Below are positions 24,001 to 36,258 of a DNA stretch of 64,000 nt, in pieces. The notes below the pieces were generated by a model, which did not search any database, was not told the DNA's origin, and worked only from the letters and a program-made list of their open reading frames with translations. The stretch lies in contig JAWRVZ010000043.1 in the NCBI GenBank assembly GCA_037043235.1, positions 843,001 to 907,000 of the forward strand. The letters run 5' to 3'. Position 1 is the stretch's first letter. Each line of letters starts with the position of its first letter. The translations under genes were made by a program, and so were the position numbers. The DNA comes from Rhodeus uyekii (lineage: Eukaryota > Chordata > Actinopteri > Cypriniformes > Acheilognathidae).

Positions 24001-27000
24001 TTAAATATATTTTAATTAAATCTATTTAATTATAAAATCTTAATATTATGCATTTACTCTCTCTCTCTCTCTCTCTCTCTCACGATACGTATTATGGTGC
24101 TCTACACTCATCAATGACAGTAGTATCTTGAGACTTGACTCCAGTAATGACGACGATGACAGACCTGTGCGGTTCGATGAATGCGATGATGATGATGATG
24201 AGGAAGGAGTTACTGCACAGGTATAATGAGGCCTTTAAATCAGTTCGGGAAGCTCTTCATCGTCAGATATTGTCGCTGGATCGTCAACATTTGCTTCTGA
24301 GAGAGGTGAAGAGGCTCCCACTCCACTCATGCTCTCATTCGTCGATCTCACGGCGGGAACCAATCACGTGTCTTGTCTGAGTGCCGTGGGCGTGTACAAA
24401 GCCTCTGAGAAAGTTTCTCTCTTTGTCGGGCATCCTGGGAAACCGTTTCTCTAGCATCACAATGAAGCAACACTGCTTTCTGCAATACGGCTGCCAATAT
24501 GGCGGTATTTTTGAATTTTTATTTTTCAATTAATATTTTTGAAAAAATCTGCGATGCACTGAGGCCGCGAAACTTGAACCGCGAAGTGGCGAGGGATTAC
24601 TGTATTGCATTTTTTATTATACTTTATATGTATAAAATATTAATATACCCTTCAAAAAAATAATGTTCCCTCCCCCTCACAACATCTCATCTGTAATGGT
24701 GTCAAAAAACACCATTACAGATGAACAACAACACCATAAACAACAACAATCCAATCAATGGACATAAATCAAGTCTCACCCTACATTTTCTTTTGCGTGT
24801 TCAACAACCTGTTTCCCTCGGATATACATCAGATCAGGGAAGAAAAGATGATCACAATTTCTGTTTCATGCTGACTTTAAATACACTTGTAAATGCCAAA
24901 CATGGTGACCGTAACCTAAGCTTCCAAAAGCACCAGATTTCATACCGTCAAAAGTCACAAGACTATCAACAGAACATCGCTAGAAACTGTGATTACTACT
25001 AAAGAAACAGAGATTAAACTAGAAGGAGCTTGCATGTGGTGAAATTCCAGTAGATCCTGTTTAATTGCTATATTGATCTGCATTTGTGGTTGTGTGTTGG
25101 GGTTGAACAGAAGAAAAATCGAGCGAGAGGGGGAAGTCAAATTGAAGCCATTCGTTACAAGCTGATCTTGCTTGTAAAGAAAATCGATGTCAACTGTTGC
25201 AAAGACAGTGTTCGCACATTCATCTTTACAGGGGAATAATTACCTTCATCCTCAACCGATATTAGAAAAGTAGCACACGGCTAATATTTTACACTCGATA
25301 GATGACCCCTCTGATTCTGCAGTCGCTCATTAGTGTAATAATGAAAGCAACCATACGTATCACTGATCATTATAGCATAAAGGAGGAGGAATATTTCAAC
25401 TGAAAATCAAAATTCGCCATCATTTCTTACTGGCCGTTTCTTCAGTGAGAGAAAAAATTGTCCGCAATGGGTCAAAAACAGCATATAGACCTTACTGACT
25501 TTCACTGTAGAGGCTTTTCTTCTCAAAGAATGACAGAATTTTCAATTTTGGTCAAATGATCACTTTTTGCATTCTTATCACTCTCCAGCTTCTGACTGAT
25601 CTTCTATAAACCCAAAAATATAAGAGGGGAGAGAGTTTGTGTCTTTGTGTACAAAAAAGACCTTAGATGCTGAATAAGAAGTCTGTGTCCTTTTTTCCCG
25701 TTCTCACTTTTGCTCTTTTCCTCATTTTCAATTTCCTGCACATCAAAAGCCGATGCCTACCCTCTGACTCCACTGGGAAATTTGACAGTTCTCAGACCTT
25801 ATTAAGCACAAACTCAACAATCTATGGGATTTCATGGAATTCTAGCTCAGTGATCACTGGTAGATTGAAGCAATTATCTACACCGGCTTTGGGCATTAAC
25901 TAAGGAGCTAGAGCGCAAGACCAATTCCTGTCAATTAAATATGGACCTTAAAGCTTCCGGTCTTTTCTGCTGAGCACTGTTCTTACATAAACGCTCCCTC
26001 AGTGTTCCTGTTAGATGCTTCAGATGTGCTGCCATCCCTGTAAATGCTAAAAATAGAAGCTTGTCTCCCTCTCTCCTTGTCAAGCCACAGTGCTGTTCTT
26101 CCCTGTGAGTGTGAGTTAGAGAGAGGACACATTTCAATTCACTTTCATCATGATTCATCATTCGCCTTTGGGCAAGGAAGGTATCCACTTTGAGGACAAA
26201 CATCTACCAGAAATTGCTGAATGAGTATCTGTTCTACTGAAAGCTGTTAAGTGAGTTCACAAATACGTGTGTTCTGATCCATATGCGTGTTTGATGTTCT
26301 CCTGAATGGACAGCTCGGAGAGATACTATTGTTAGGATAAAATAGGAGCAGGAAAGAAAGTCTATTCAGGATCACATGAAAGTTCATCGGTTTTATGATT
26401 CATTGATAGTTCTTCCTTTACAGTGCCGGCCCGAAGGGTTGTGGGGCCCTAGGCGAGATAAAAAAATTGAGCCCACTGGTGTAAAAACAGCGAGAAGAGA
26501 GCACAAAAAATACAATTTCAATATTTAAGTGTATACATTTTTATTACCTGTAACAAACTCAACATTTAATCAGATTTAAATAAGTTTGCAAGTTTGATTC
26601 ACACATGACGCAGTTGTGGCTGAGAGGTTAAGGTGACGAACTATAGATCTATTTTGGGTTTCTCCGCGCAGGTTCGAATACTGCCGACAACAACTATTTT
26701 GCAATTTAATGGGGTGTTTTTGGAGGGCTTGGAACGGATTAGACATTTTACATGTAAAATGTGTTCCAAGATACGAAAAACTCATTATACGAAGTCCGCC
26801 TCGGAACGGATTAATTTCGTATCTCGAGGTACCACTGTACCTCGATCAAAATAGCAACCAGATTTATGACGTTATATAACTTTAGACTTATTTAAGACAC
26901 TTTCTCGAGTATATATCGAAAGGAATTTACAGAGATATGTGGCTAAGTGGAATATGTGGAATCTGTACTAGGAATACGTTACGACATTCTAGTTCATCCA

Positions 27001-30000
27001 ATAGCCTATTGCGGGAGGTGTTATGCTAAATAGAGTGTGGTGCTGCTGTGTATGTTTCTAATCTTTTTTCCGCTTTTATTTAGACAGGTTTTTTTATTTT
27101 TATTATTATCGTTTTCAGCTATTTGTCATGTATGAATTATTCAGAGATATTCTTTTAATAAAATATGTTTTATATTTTGCTCACCGTCATTGTGAATTGT
27201 ATCGTGTTTAATCGGCTCTGTGCACTACGATCACTCATACTATGAGAGAACTTTTGAAAAAATAAAATTTCTAAAATTGTGTGACATCAAGTGCGGGTCG
27301 CGGGGCCCTCAAATCAAAGAGGGGCCCCAGGCGACCGCCTGTATCGCCTGTTGGACGGGCCGGCCCTGTTCCTTTATGATTAAAAATGTAGTTTACATTT
27401 TAATACATTTTCTGTCTTATTGTAACGAAAGGGACTCGCTCCCTTTCGTTACAACAGTGAGATCCAATAGTGTCTTTAATAAGAATGGTCGTACAGGCGG
27501 GTAGTCAGGACAGGGAGAGAACATACATAAACGATATTCCAGGCAAGGGTCAAAAAGGCAGGCGGACAGAATCAGAATCGTAGTACAGGCGGGGAAGTCA
27601 AGACAGGCAGATAACAATCACGAGCAATAATCCAATCAAGGATAACCCAGACAGGGATATAAACACTCGGAATTGCTAGCAACAGCAAAAACAAGACTTC
27701 GCGATGACAATGCGTGTGTTTGAGTCTTTTATAGTTCGTGTAATGGTTCGCATCATGGGAAATGTAGTGTGTGTCTATACGTGTGAGAGCTCCCTACGGT
27801 GGCAAGAGGGGGGAAGCACGGCGCTCGTCATCATAAAACATATTATTTTTACATTTTTAACTACAATTTTGTAATATAAATACAATTATGTAAAAATAAA
27901 TCTATTAAAAAATAAATTAAAATCCAACGAGCTTATGCTGCTTTCACACCATGTCGTAATTACCGTAAATAAGAGATGACAACACGTGATGCTCTACTCG
28001 GAAACTCGGAATTATGTGTTTCTATGGAAACACCATCAATGCCAAAATGGCTGTGCAGCAGTCAGGTGGTACAATTCAAAACTCTTTGAGAAAGTTGTTT
28101 ATGTTCATTATTATTGTAATGTTATGTGCTTTGCGACATGAGGTAATTTAACGGCATCTCTTGTGATGCTTTGCAGACTCGGCTCTGGCTGTATGTATTC
28201 ATGTGTTTCAGAGGAGAGATGGAGAGCGTTTGGAGAGCGCTCTGAAGAGAGGGTGGGATCTTATGCTTTCAAAGCTAGCTTGCTATTGCTAGCCTCTTCA
28301 AAACTGCCTCAAAATTCATTTGATCCAATAACATACCTAAGCATTGATTTTCTCGCCTAATACTGAATCTTTCTTTCTAAACCACCTGTTTATTTGTGAC
28401 TGAAGGCAGAACAAATACGTTCAGCACAGCATTCATTGATATGTGAAACAGTCAGGTTATATTCAGCGATGTTTTCACTTCCACATTCAGCAATCCAGAA
28501 AGGCACCAAGACAAATAAATGTATGTCTCAGTTAAATCATCATATGCCAGGGAAGCTGTTTGTTCATTATGCATTATCTTTATTTGTGACTCAGTCCCTG
28601 ATAATTGACGGTATAATTACTGAATTATATTTCTTAATTTTATGATGAGGTACAGCTAGATTTATTGTATTGGTTTCTTTTTACTACATGCTGACACTGT
28701 GATGTATGACTATGCATCCTAAATTAGAGATTAAACTTTCAGGCGTGAATAAAATAAGGAGAACACCTGTCCTTGAGACAACCCAGTGCTAAATTGCATT
28801 TTGCCATGAATTTGAAATTGTCTCAAAAGCTTGAGATGTCTCACTCTATCAGAGAATATTCTATAATAAATATTCAATTTCTGTCAAATAAAAAAAGGGA
28901 TTTAAAAGCTGAGTGGGTAAATCAACTGGTTAGACAATAATCACTTTTGCAGTTTAAACACAGATAAAAATGATGGATTGATCAGATCATTGTTTAAGAA
29001 ACAAACTAATCTTTTATTAAACAAATCACCCTTATTCAAAGAATTGAATATGGTGTAATTGAATAAGGATAAAAGGACAAGAAAGGAACAGAGAGTCAAT
29101 GTCAACAAAGAGTATTTCCAAAATGAGTTTGCAGTGTGACAACATAAAAGCCACTAAGTGACAACCCAGAGCTAAATGAAAAGACCCTACGGCCATTGCG
29201 AATCAGTCGTGTCACAGCACAGAGCAGGAAACACAAAATCCAAAGTTAATATTCCTAAACTTCACTGGCTAAAAGAGCAACCAAATTCTCCAAGGGGTAT
29301 GAACACATTCTGTCCTCATCTAGTGGTGAGTAACATAGATCAGGAGGAAGTGCATGGCTTTGGGCAAAGTAAAAACTATCACAATTAGATGATCAAGCAA
29401 GTGCTACAGACACGGGGGAACGTGTAACTGAGCTCTCTGTTGTCATTATTCAGAGAGAACAAGAGCGAGAAAGAGAGGCTGGCATTAATAGGAAATCCTG
29501 AATCATGCTGGCTTTTGATCTGCTCCATCTGCCGTGGCATCATGTGAACAAACTGTGACATTCGCTAACCAAAGTTGCCAAGCAGTCAAAAATTATTATT
29601 CCCAGTTGTCTTTTACGATGAATATCAGCTGATCAGTGTGAAACTATTGGACATTGCATTACGTAGAATTAGAATACAGGACATATTTCACTGAGGGAGA
29701 TGTGAGGATCTATCACTTTTGACAGTATTGTTGCATTGAATATGCCAAGGATAATCTACCGCTAGGTATGCATTACACGATTTATATGCATAATGTAGAG
29801 GCAAAGAACCACCCAACGTGAAGCAGGTGAAGAGGTTTATGTTTCTTTGTGTGTGCAGAACAATCTCCCAACTCTGTGTGTGACCTATGTTCATCAATTA
29901 AATAAGTGCATTAATATAGAGCTATAATTAAACTGACTGGAATAATCTGTGCATTGCATGGTTTGAATGCACACCTTCCAGCCATTCAGAATTGGGTATT

Positions 30001-33000
30001 CTGACAGACCATGGTAATACCTTGGTTTACGAGTGACTTTGTATACGAGCATTGTATCAGAGTGGTAAAAAAAATTTCCCTCACCCACGCGCATTTATTG
30101 TGTGGAAAAGTCCTAACGGTCAGCATCTTCGCGCGCATTTTTACCGGAAATATCCTAACGACAGCCTCTTACAAAGCCTATCACCCCTTAACTCATTCAT
30201 TCTCTCAGCGTCACTCGGTTTGGTTGCATCGTTCACCACAGTGCATACTTTTATAAATGATTTACAGCGGTTTTACCTTGTGTTGTAAACATTAATTGTG
30301 ATCGCTATCGTTCACGTAGTGAAATATATACGTACAGTACAGCATATAGACAATGACCCTCAAGATGAGTAAGAAAGAAGGTACGAAATTCTCCTTCTAA
30401 GCAGTAAAACCCTCCTCTCGTCTCCTTCACGCCAGCAGCGACGCTACTCAAAGCTGAAGTGCATTACAGTAAATTGTCAAGTATTTTTAGAGTTTAATTG
30501 TCAATTATTAATTAGTATTTATATGAGTTAAAATTTATATAATTTTAACTGTAATTAATAGAGTAAAACCAAAAAAATATTTAAAATGGGCATTTATGGT
30601 CGTGTGGAACGAATCGAGTGATTTTTATTGCATTCTTATGGGGAAAATTGTTTTGGTGTACGAGAATTTTGAGTTACGAGCTCTTGGAACAAATTAAACT
30701 CGTAAACCGAGGTATTACTGTACTGTAGTTATATATTTTTTTACCATAGCTAAATGTCTATAATAGCTGGAGGAAATAAAATCAAATTAATTAAAAGTGT
30801 GTGTGCACTTCAGTGAAAGCAACACTTTAATAAACTGACTGGAAACTTCTTGTGCATTACACACCATTTTAATGCACATATTCCAGCCAATCAGAATCTA
30901 GCATTCTGACAGACTACAGTATAAGTATAAATATTCACTCATTCATTCATTCTATTACTTATGAATTGGGAAAAACTGCAACAAATCAGTCAGGAAGAAT
31001 AAGGAGACAATTGTCTATATTTACCACCTGCAATATCATTCAGTTGTGGAGGTTGTCTTGCTTTTGCCTCTCTAGTGCACCTGTTGTCACTTTCATTTGC
31101 ACCAAAGCAGGTGAAACTGATTCAGAACCACTTGCGCTTCCTAATTGGACAAACTGATATCCCTGAACTTTAACTGACTTGGTGTTATATTGTGATGATT
31201 AAATATTCCCTTAAGTTTTTGAGCAGTGTATATTAGGCTACTGTTATAACAGTAGCTTTAGCTATGCCTGAGTGTAACTCACACTAATACTTATTATTAT
31301 TATTAGGGTTACTTATTTTTACTTGATTGCTTTTATAAACAATGTTTACTTTTAAATATTTCATATGTTTAAAATATTTATATGTAATAGTTACTTATAA
31401 TGATTACCATCATAAATAATTAATTTATTGAATAAAAGAAAATAAAAAATAGTTAAAATAGTTATAACAGATTTTGCTGAAGTCCTAAAATTGTATTAAA
31501 AAAATTATAACATTTTAATTGTATTTTAATTTAACCCTACCACTGAGTGAACAGATTTTCCTTGAAAGAGACTTTGGTAATAGCCATTGTTACCATAGCT
31601 AAACACGTCTGGTAAAATTTGTAGAATAAAAAAAAAGTATAAATTATAATACATATACTATTTTTGTGATTTATACAGTATGTTGCTTGCATACACAAAA
31701 ATCTGAATACACAGCTATTTTTAAACAAATGGAAAATAGCAATGGTCCATCATGATTTTCTCTGCATAATGTTGCAGTAACAGTGAGTTGCATCACTTGT
31801 AGGCTTGATGATGTAAACAGTTGCTTTTTATGTCATTTAATAAGTTTTTTCACGATAAATACCTGCAAATAACACTGGCATCTGTCACAAGAAGCCAGAA
31901 GCATTTTAATACTGATGTACAATAAACACACACACACACACCTTCTCCTCTATGTGCTCTTGGCTGCCGTGGCTTTTAAGGGAGCTAAATGGTGTTAAGC
32001 TGCAGTGTGGTTCAGCTCAATTAGACTGCAGTGTCTTAATGTGCTCTGAGAACTGAACGCAATCTGCAGTACAGATTTTTTATTCCATTTTGCTGACAAC
32101 GACTGACACCTCTCTGATTCCCTGGCACTGTATAAGGATCAATCCCTGGATTATTTGTCCATTCAACAGTCTAATAAATAAATCTCGAGTAAATTTTTAA
32201 GACCTGCTTTTTATCTTATAAACCTAAAAAGCTAAAAAGAGAACATTTTGTTGAATTTGTGTCAGTCATAAATCATATTCCATGAAAAAGGAAGTATTCT
32301 GATCTTTGGCAGTCTGCTCTGAAGAGAGCATATCTATCTCTGCCTTGATCATGTCTTGCATGTAAAGGTTCTGACAGTATTATGAAGTGAGTGGCAATGA
32401 TTTGTCTGGATTTGTAGGATCAAGCATTGTAATACTCTGATATTTAGCTATTTGTCAGTAGCACTACTTGGAATAATTACATGCTTGAATTACTCTGATT
32501 AGTAAATTGCTTTGGATATATCAACACATCTACACAATGAATCATTTAAAGGGCTCCTATTATGCCCTTTTACAAAGTCTTGAGTTTGTTTTTGCGGTGT
32601 ACTAGAATATGCTTTCATGCTTGATTGTTCAACAAACACATTATTTTTCACATATTTAACATTATTTACAGAATCTCTCTCTCCAGTCTGTCTCAAACAG
32701 ACCATGTTGTTCCTGTTTCGATGAAGCCCCTCCTTCAGAAATACGAAATGTGCTGTGATTGGTGAGCTGGCCCAGTGTGTGGTGATTGGCACCACTTAGC
32801 ACGTATCATGCCCTTTAAAACCATTCCTTTTTAGGAATGGTTTTAATACTAAGGATGTAAATATTAAGGATGCCGTCAATTTAAAATCAATTCAAGCCTG
32901 AATCAGACTCAAGAATGTTAACAAACAAGAGGATCGTGCAGAACAGACTTTGCAAGCACGGATTTCACAGGACGTTTCGAGCGGCATGTTTTTTTTTTCT

Positions 33001-35073
33001 TACACATTTTAGATATGATGCTATACACAATTAAATCATGATAAGTGTTGGAAAACAAACACTAAGTGTTCAGGTGTTTCCTAAGGTGCTGTGAACAACC
33101 GTACAAACGCTACAGTAAATACTATATCAACACTAAAGTTGGGCAGCAGGTGAGCAGATGCAAAATTTTGCCATTTGTTTACATCATAGAAACAACATCA
33201 AACTTACAATTAGAACTGTTAATATAAAACACAACTACAAATAATAAGAGATTCTTACAAGTTGTGATCCACTTCTTTTTTTTTAAATGCATTTGGCAGA
33301 CGCTTTTATCCAAAGCGATTTACATTGCACTCAAGCACACATTGACATTCTAATTAATTATTGCTTTCCCTGGGAATTGAACCCATGACCTTGGTGTTGC
33401 AAGCGCCACTCTACTCTTTGAGCTACAAGAAAGCCCAAATAAATGTTGGGTTTATAATGTTCAGGAACAGTGTTTAAAATAAATATTTAACTAGCTTTAG
33501 TTCATCATCCTTATGAAGGTCAAACAAATGAAATTTGGAAAAGTCTCTGACAGCAGCAAAACCAGGCCTAGTCCTCCTTTTTTGCATATTACATAGGCAG
33601 GGATTATTTAAATTAGTAACATTATGACTTAAAGCCAGGAAAAATGTTTTGTAGTCCAAACAAGTCCTACATTGTAGTTCTTGGAAAGTGGATTCTGTAA
33701 AATAAAATATCTCCCTTTGAAGTGGACTTTGAGCTTTCTTTTTTATGTTCAAACAGCAACATTAACTTAAGTTGAAAAGGAGACCCCTTTAAATAAGATG
33801 TAACGTTGACAGCACAAATTAATTACATTTACCTTCTAAGCAGATGTCTTTTTCTAAAGATCTACCTCCCTGTAGTTTATTGCAACCTGAGGATCCTTTG
33901 AAATAACTGGATGGGTGCTTTATATGCCAAGACAAAATAAGAAGAAAAGTAATAGTGTGTTTGTGACGGAGAAAGAGAACGATGAGAGAAAGAGATGGGG
34001 GAGGACAGAGGGGGAGAGAGAGAGAAATATTTGCCAGAGGGAGGATACAGAAAATAAGCTTACAGATGCTCAGTTCAAGCCATGTCTCCATAGCAACTAC
34101 TCCAAATGAGATCTTTTTTTCCTGAGGAAAGCCCCTCTCTCCTGAAGCAATACACTAACATTACACAGGAATCTCTGTGTAATAATACAAATTTAAAGAT
34201 TCAAAAATGTAAAGATTCACTCTGGCAAAATTACTTTTTTTATTTCAAGCAAATGTGAATTAGAATAATTGCATCCCAGAGATAGTTTGGTGGATAAACG
34301 AGGTCAAACTGGTGGATTAAGAATCAACATGTCCCGAACAAACTGGCTCCTAAACCTTTATAACGAGAGACAAATTTCCCTCACTAACGTGAAAAAGTGT
34401 CATATTTTATTCAATAATAAAATTATTTCACTGTGCCTTAAAACTTTCCCGCATTTAAATAGACTTTTAGGCCCAAATAAACAAACGTTTGAGAGTGACA
34501 GCAGTTAGGCCTAATCGATGGAGCGCAAACACACAAATCACGTGACAAAAATAATAACTTTTATCGAAAAGGAATGTGAAATTGCTAGTTTTTTTTTTAA
34601 AACAAGCTTAGCATATGTGGTAAACAAAAAAATAAGGATTTAACGAAACATTAAAGGTAGGCCTAACTTTAAAATGTATTAGGCCTATAGCAAATACTGT
34701 AAAACTATTTTTTATAGCTTAAAAGCTTATCCAACAGTTTATTGTATGTATGTTGTTTAACTGATGTTATTACTGTAATTAGTTATTTAATGTAACGTGT
34801 TACATTTACGCATCGAACACTTTGTTAACATGCTACTTTGTGTACCAGTAATTGTACCTGACTCGGGCTTGAAGGAAAGGAGGAAATTGGCGGGACATCC
34901 AAAATCTTCAGGTCGTACATAACACCGTTAAGAATGACCGAGGGTCTGTAAACGTATCTCGCTTGGGTCGGATTGTAAGTCTCAGAGAAGTCATTGTAAA
35001 TAAACTGACGGATGATAGAAGTTTTCCCGACTCCAGGCGCTCCGATGACGGCGATGCTCAGCGTCTCGACCAT
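20762..35073 (-). CDS. rasl10a: Ras-like protein family member 10A (3 exons)
   Basis: Small GTPase of the RASL10 group, complete: exons 35073-34858, 23043-22919 and 21032-20762, 203 residues, the usual family length. Residues 11-18 are the P-loop GAPGVGKT. The switch II region reads DVPPIS, not Ras DTAGQ, as is normal for RASL10. G4 reads GSKRD at 127-131 with Ser for the usual Asn. G5 is ECSAKYNWH. The C-terminus is CNVM, a CAAX prenylation box, so membrane attachment is expected. The start is the first ATG in the exon, in a CGCGGG context; the open frame runs further upstream but without ATG. Several stretches (YILVYDICC, KTWKCGYVECSAKYNWH) resemble RASL10B, so the 10A name rests partly on the ap1b1/osbp2 neighbourhood. 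Confidence 0.9.
21033..22918 (-). other. rasl10a intron 2
   Basis: No bounded repeat or extra exon recognised; a short (TG)n stretch lies near 21350. Confidence 0.6.
22919..23043 (-). CDS. rasl10a: rasl10a exon 2
   Basis: 125 nt encoding EWLDARCRGVRSANAYIL, VYDICCVESFEYV and QQIVDN, plus two bases of Arg. Acceptor ATCAG, donor GTATGA. Confidence 0.92.
23881..24602. mobile_element. Tigger-like MITE, TATCGCGG family, copy 1
   Basis: 722 bp, TA on both sides. Left end CAGTGATCCCTCGTTTATCG; right end, inverted, CAGTAATCCCTCGCCACTTC. The interior has a CT microsatellite and an acid-rich frame (near 24140-24220, SSNDDDDRP...DECDDDDDEE), which may be a transposase C-terminal relic; that is inference. 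Inside rasl10a intron 1. Confidence 0.85.
24056..24081. repeat. (CT)n microsatellite
   Basis: Pure CT run inside the Tigger-like element. Confidence 0.9.
24688..24723. repeat. 15-bp perfect hairpin
   Basis: CATCTGTAATGGTGT, six-base loop, then the exact inverse. Lies 86 bp right of the Tigger-like element, in rasl10a intron 1. Confidence 0.7.
24724..26420. other. rasl10a intron 1, nothing recognised
   Basis: No exon or bounded repeat recognised on either strand. Confidence 0.5.
26610..26691 (+). pseudogene. tRNA-Ser-like pseudogene or SINE head
   Basis: TTGTGGCTGAGAGGTTAAGG (A box), a long variable arm, CCGCGCAGGTTCGAATACTG (B box) and CCGACAAC reproduce the outline of a type II serine tRNA. 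The acceptor stem has mismatches, and the position expected to read AGA in the anticodon loop reads ATA, so it is not a working Ser gene. Confidence 0.65.
26698..26837. mobile_element. Right-end fragment of the TACGAAA MITE
   Basis: Nearly identical to 9690-9829, differing at only a handful of sites, and ending GAGGTACCACTG-TA. Lacks a left end. Nested in the hAT element. Confidence 0.9.
27420..27454. repeat. 15-bp perfect hairpin
   Basis: TTGTAACGAAAGGGA, 5-nt loop, exact inverse. Followed to about 27830 by GC-richer sequence with repeated CAGGCGGG/GACAGG words that looks repeat-derived (possibly LTR), class unknown. Confidence 0.7.
27455..30009. other. rasl10a intron 1, nothing firm
   Basis: Up to 27835 probably repeat-derived (see the hairpin at 27420). 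The remainder shows no exon or bounded element. Confidence 0.45.
30010..30720. mobile_element. pogo/Tigger-like MITE, GGTTTACGAG family, copy 1
   Basis: About 711 bp. Left end decayed (GTAATACCTTGGTTTACGAG); right end intact (CTCGTAAACCGAGGTATTAC-TG), then TA. The interior matches the copy at 59271-59956 in opposite orientation, including ATGAGTAAGAAAGA at 30366, a possible transposase N-terminus (MSKKEG) that stops within a few codons. Confidence 0.85.
30721..32544. other. rasl10a intron 1, nothing recognised
   Basis: AT-rich between 31250 and 31520; no exon or bounded element. Confidence 0.5.
32545..32819. mobile_element. MITE with TTTAAAGGGC ends
   Basis: 275 bp between TTTAAAGGGC and its exact inverse GCCCTTTAAA, with CTCCTATTATGCCC at the left. 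This is a common teleost non-coding repeat. Confidence 0.8.
32815..32846. repeat. 14-bp perfect hairpin at the MITE edge
   Basis: TTAAAACCATTCCT, TTTT loop, exact inverse. Overlaps the right end of the MITE and may mark duplication of its terminus or an adjoining insertion. Confidence 0.65.
32847..33284. other. rasl10a intron 1, nothing recognised
   Basis: No exon or bounded element. Confidence 0.5.
33285..33430 (-). mobile_element. tRNA-derived SINE
   Basis: Read on the minus strand it starts GTAGCTCAAAGAGTAGAGTG, then GGTCATGGGTTCAATTCCC, a tRNA-like head with A and B boxes. The tail is shared with 4111-4219 (CATTTGGCAGACGCTTTTAT on the plus strand). Confidence 0.7.
33431..34857. other. 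rasl10a intron 1, proximal part
   Basis: No bounded repeat or exon recognised. Confidence 0.5.
34858..35073 (-). CDS. rasl10a: rasl10a exon 1
   Basis: 72 codons from MVETLSIAVIGAPGVGKTS to SSFPSSPSQ; carries the P-loop. Donor is CAG|GTACAA. It precedes an 11.8-kb intron rich in MITEs. Confidence 0.92.
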
Positions 35074-36140
35074 CCCGCGCGGATCAGGACTGGCGACAGC
35101 GACTACCGATCGAGAAGACACCTGGAAAACCGGTCAACAAGTCAAAACAAATCATATGAATTGTGAACGTGCGTCTTTTGGGGCTTAAATCACATCAGTC
35201 GACGGGAACACACTTCGTGGATGTCGACATGAATAAGAGTTTGCTCGCAGATCTACTGTCTCCTGGTACATTTCGCTATCTCTTCTGGTTAAACACACTG
35301 TTGGTAGCATCCGACATTGACTGGATCAACAAACCAACTTCATTCACTGCGGCAGTTGCGCTGTCTTCTCCGCATTCCATTGGGAAACAGTCCTCGGTGC
35401 TCCACGGTATTCCCACACACAGCTCTGGAGCTCGAAAACGTCAACAGTATCCAACAGTATCCATCTGGCTGCTCTCTGGATCACGTGTGCTCGAGGTTAC
35501 CGTTGACCCTTTCTCCTCGTAACCTCTCATCCCTTCCCACATCATCTCAGCAGTGCGTGCTGCGCGAGCGCACGAGTGCTCGCATGATCGCGAACCTCAC
35601 CGCAAGCCAAATGCAGTCTTCTGCGCAAAGCTCCATCGTTAAGCTTCGTCAGACTGTAGTGGACTTTATGCGCACAGACGTCTCGCTGAAGCCGCACTGA
35701 AGCGCTCGTCCTCCCGTGTGTTGTACTAAGCGCTGCTCCTCCGCGCGCACTCGTGTGGTTCAGGTTGACGCGCGCGCATTCATGACTGTTTTATTAGGCT
35801 TGCGCTGTTTCCTGGCTATAAACCGCTCTAAAAGGTCCCTCACGTGTCATATCCCGAATATATTGTTGGAATACAAGGTGAAAAGGTTAACAATTAACCT
35901 TTCTATCCATCTCAAGCAGGAATAACGACTAGGCAATTGCTTGTTTAGCAAAAGTATTGATATTTAGCACAGTATCAAAACTGTTATTTTCCAACGAAAG
36001 TGTTCCATGAAATAAAGTAACAAATATAGACTAATTAAAGCTTAAAAACAGGGGGGAAAGTTAATTGTTAGTTCGTAAATTACTTGAACTCTAACGACAA
36101 AATAAAAGCCGGTCTGGAGCAGCAGTTGCGCGGAGCTAAT
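35074..36140. promoter_or_regulatory. rasl10a 5' flank, CpG-rich
   Basis: CpG density is raised at about 35540-35790 (GCGCGAGCGCACGAG, GACGCGCGCGCA), upstream of the rasl10a start, as expected for a CpG-island promoter. The open frames on the plus strand here (35163-35700) look like by-products of base composition. Confidence 0.4.
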
Positions 36141-36258
36141 AAACTCCAGTCCGTGTTTTTTAATTGTTGCTCCCCGCAAACTATTCAGAGGAACCCAAGA
36201 AACTCCAGTCCGTGTTTTTTAATTGTTGCTCCCCGCAAACTATCCAGAGGAACCCAAG
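36141..36258. repeat. 59-bp tandem duplication
   Basis: Two adjacent 59-bp units, 36141-36199 and 36200-36258, differ at one base (CTATTCAG versus CTATCCAG). About 1.1 kb upstream of the rasl10a start. Confidence 0.95.

Larger units (their letters stand above)
26421..27368. mobile_element. Non-autonomous hAT element with 8-bp TSD
   Basis: 948 bp bounded by CAGTGCCGGCCCG and inverted CAGGGCCGGCCCG, with perfect 8-bp duplications TTCCTTTA at 26413-26420 and 27369-27376. GGGGCCCTAGGCGA near the left end echoes the right end. No transposase. Carries a tRNA-Ser-like relic and a pogo-like MITE fragment. Confidence 0.9.

Noticed and set aside
26610..26691. Functional tRNA-Ser gene
   Set aside because: Acceptor-stem mismatches and a changed anticodon loop; it also sits inside a hAT element.
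24688..27454. Short perfect hairpins (24688-24723, 27420-27454) as microRNA precursors
   Set aside because: Stems of 15 bp with 5-6 nt loops are too short for a pre-miRNA; they more likely mark repeat ends.
34858..35121. Longer N-terminus for rasl10a (SSRSVVAVASPDPRG before MVETL)
   Set aside because: The extension has no ATG (it would need GTG), and the family starts right before the P-loop strand, as at base 35073.
35163..35700. Two overlapping plus-strand open frames (119 and 127 codons) upstream of rasl10a
   Set aside because: They lie in CpG-rich sequence that resists stop codons, show no domain or family resemblance, and run opposite to the rasl10a promoter region.
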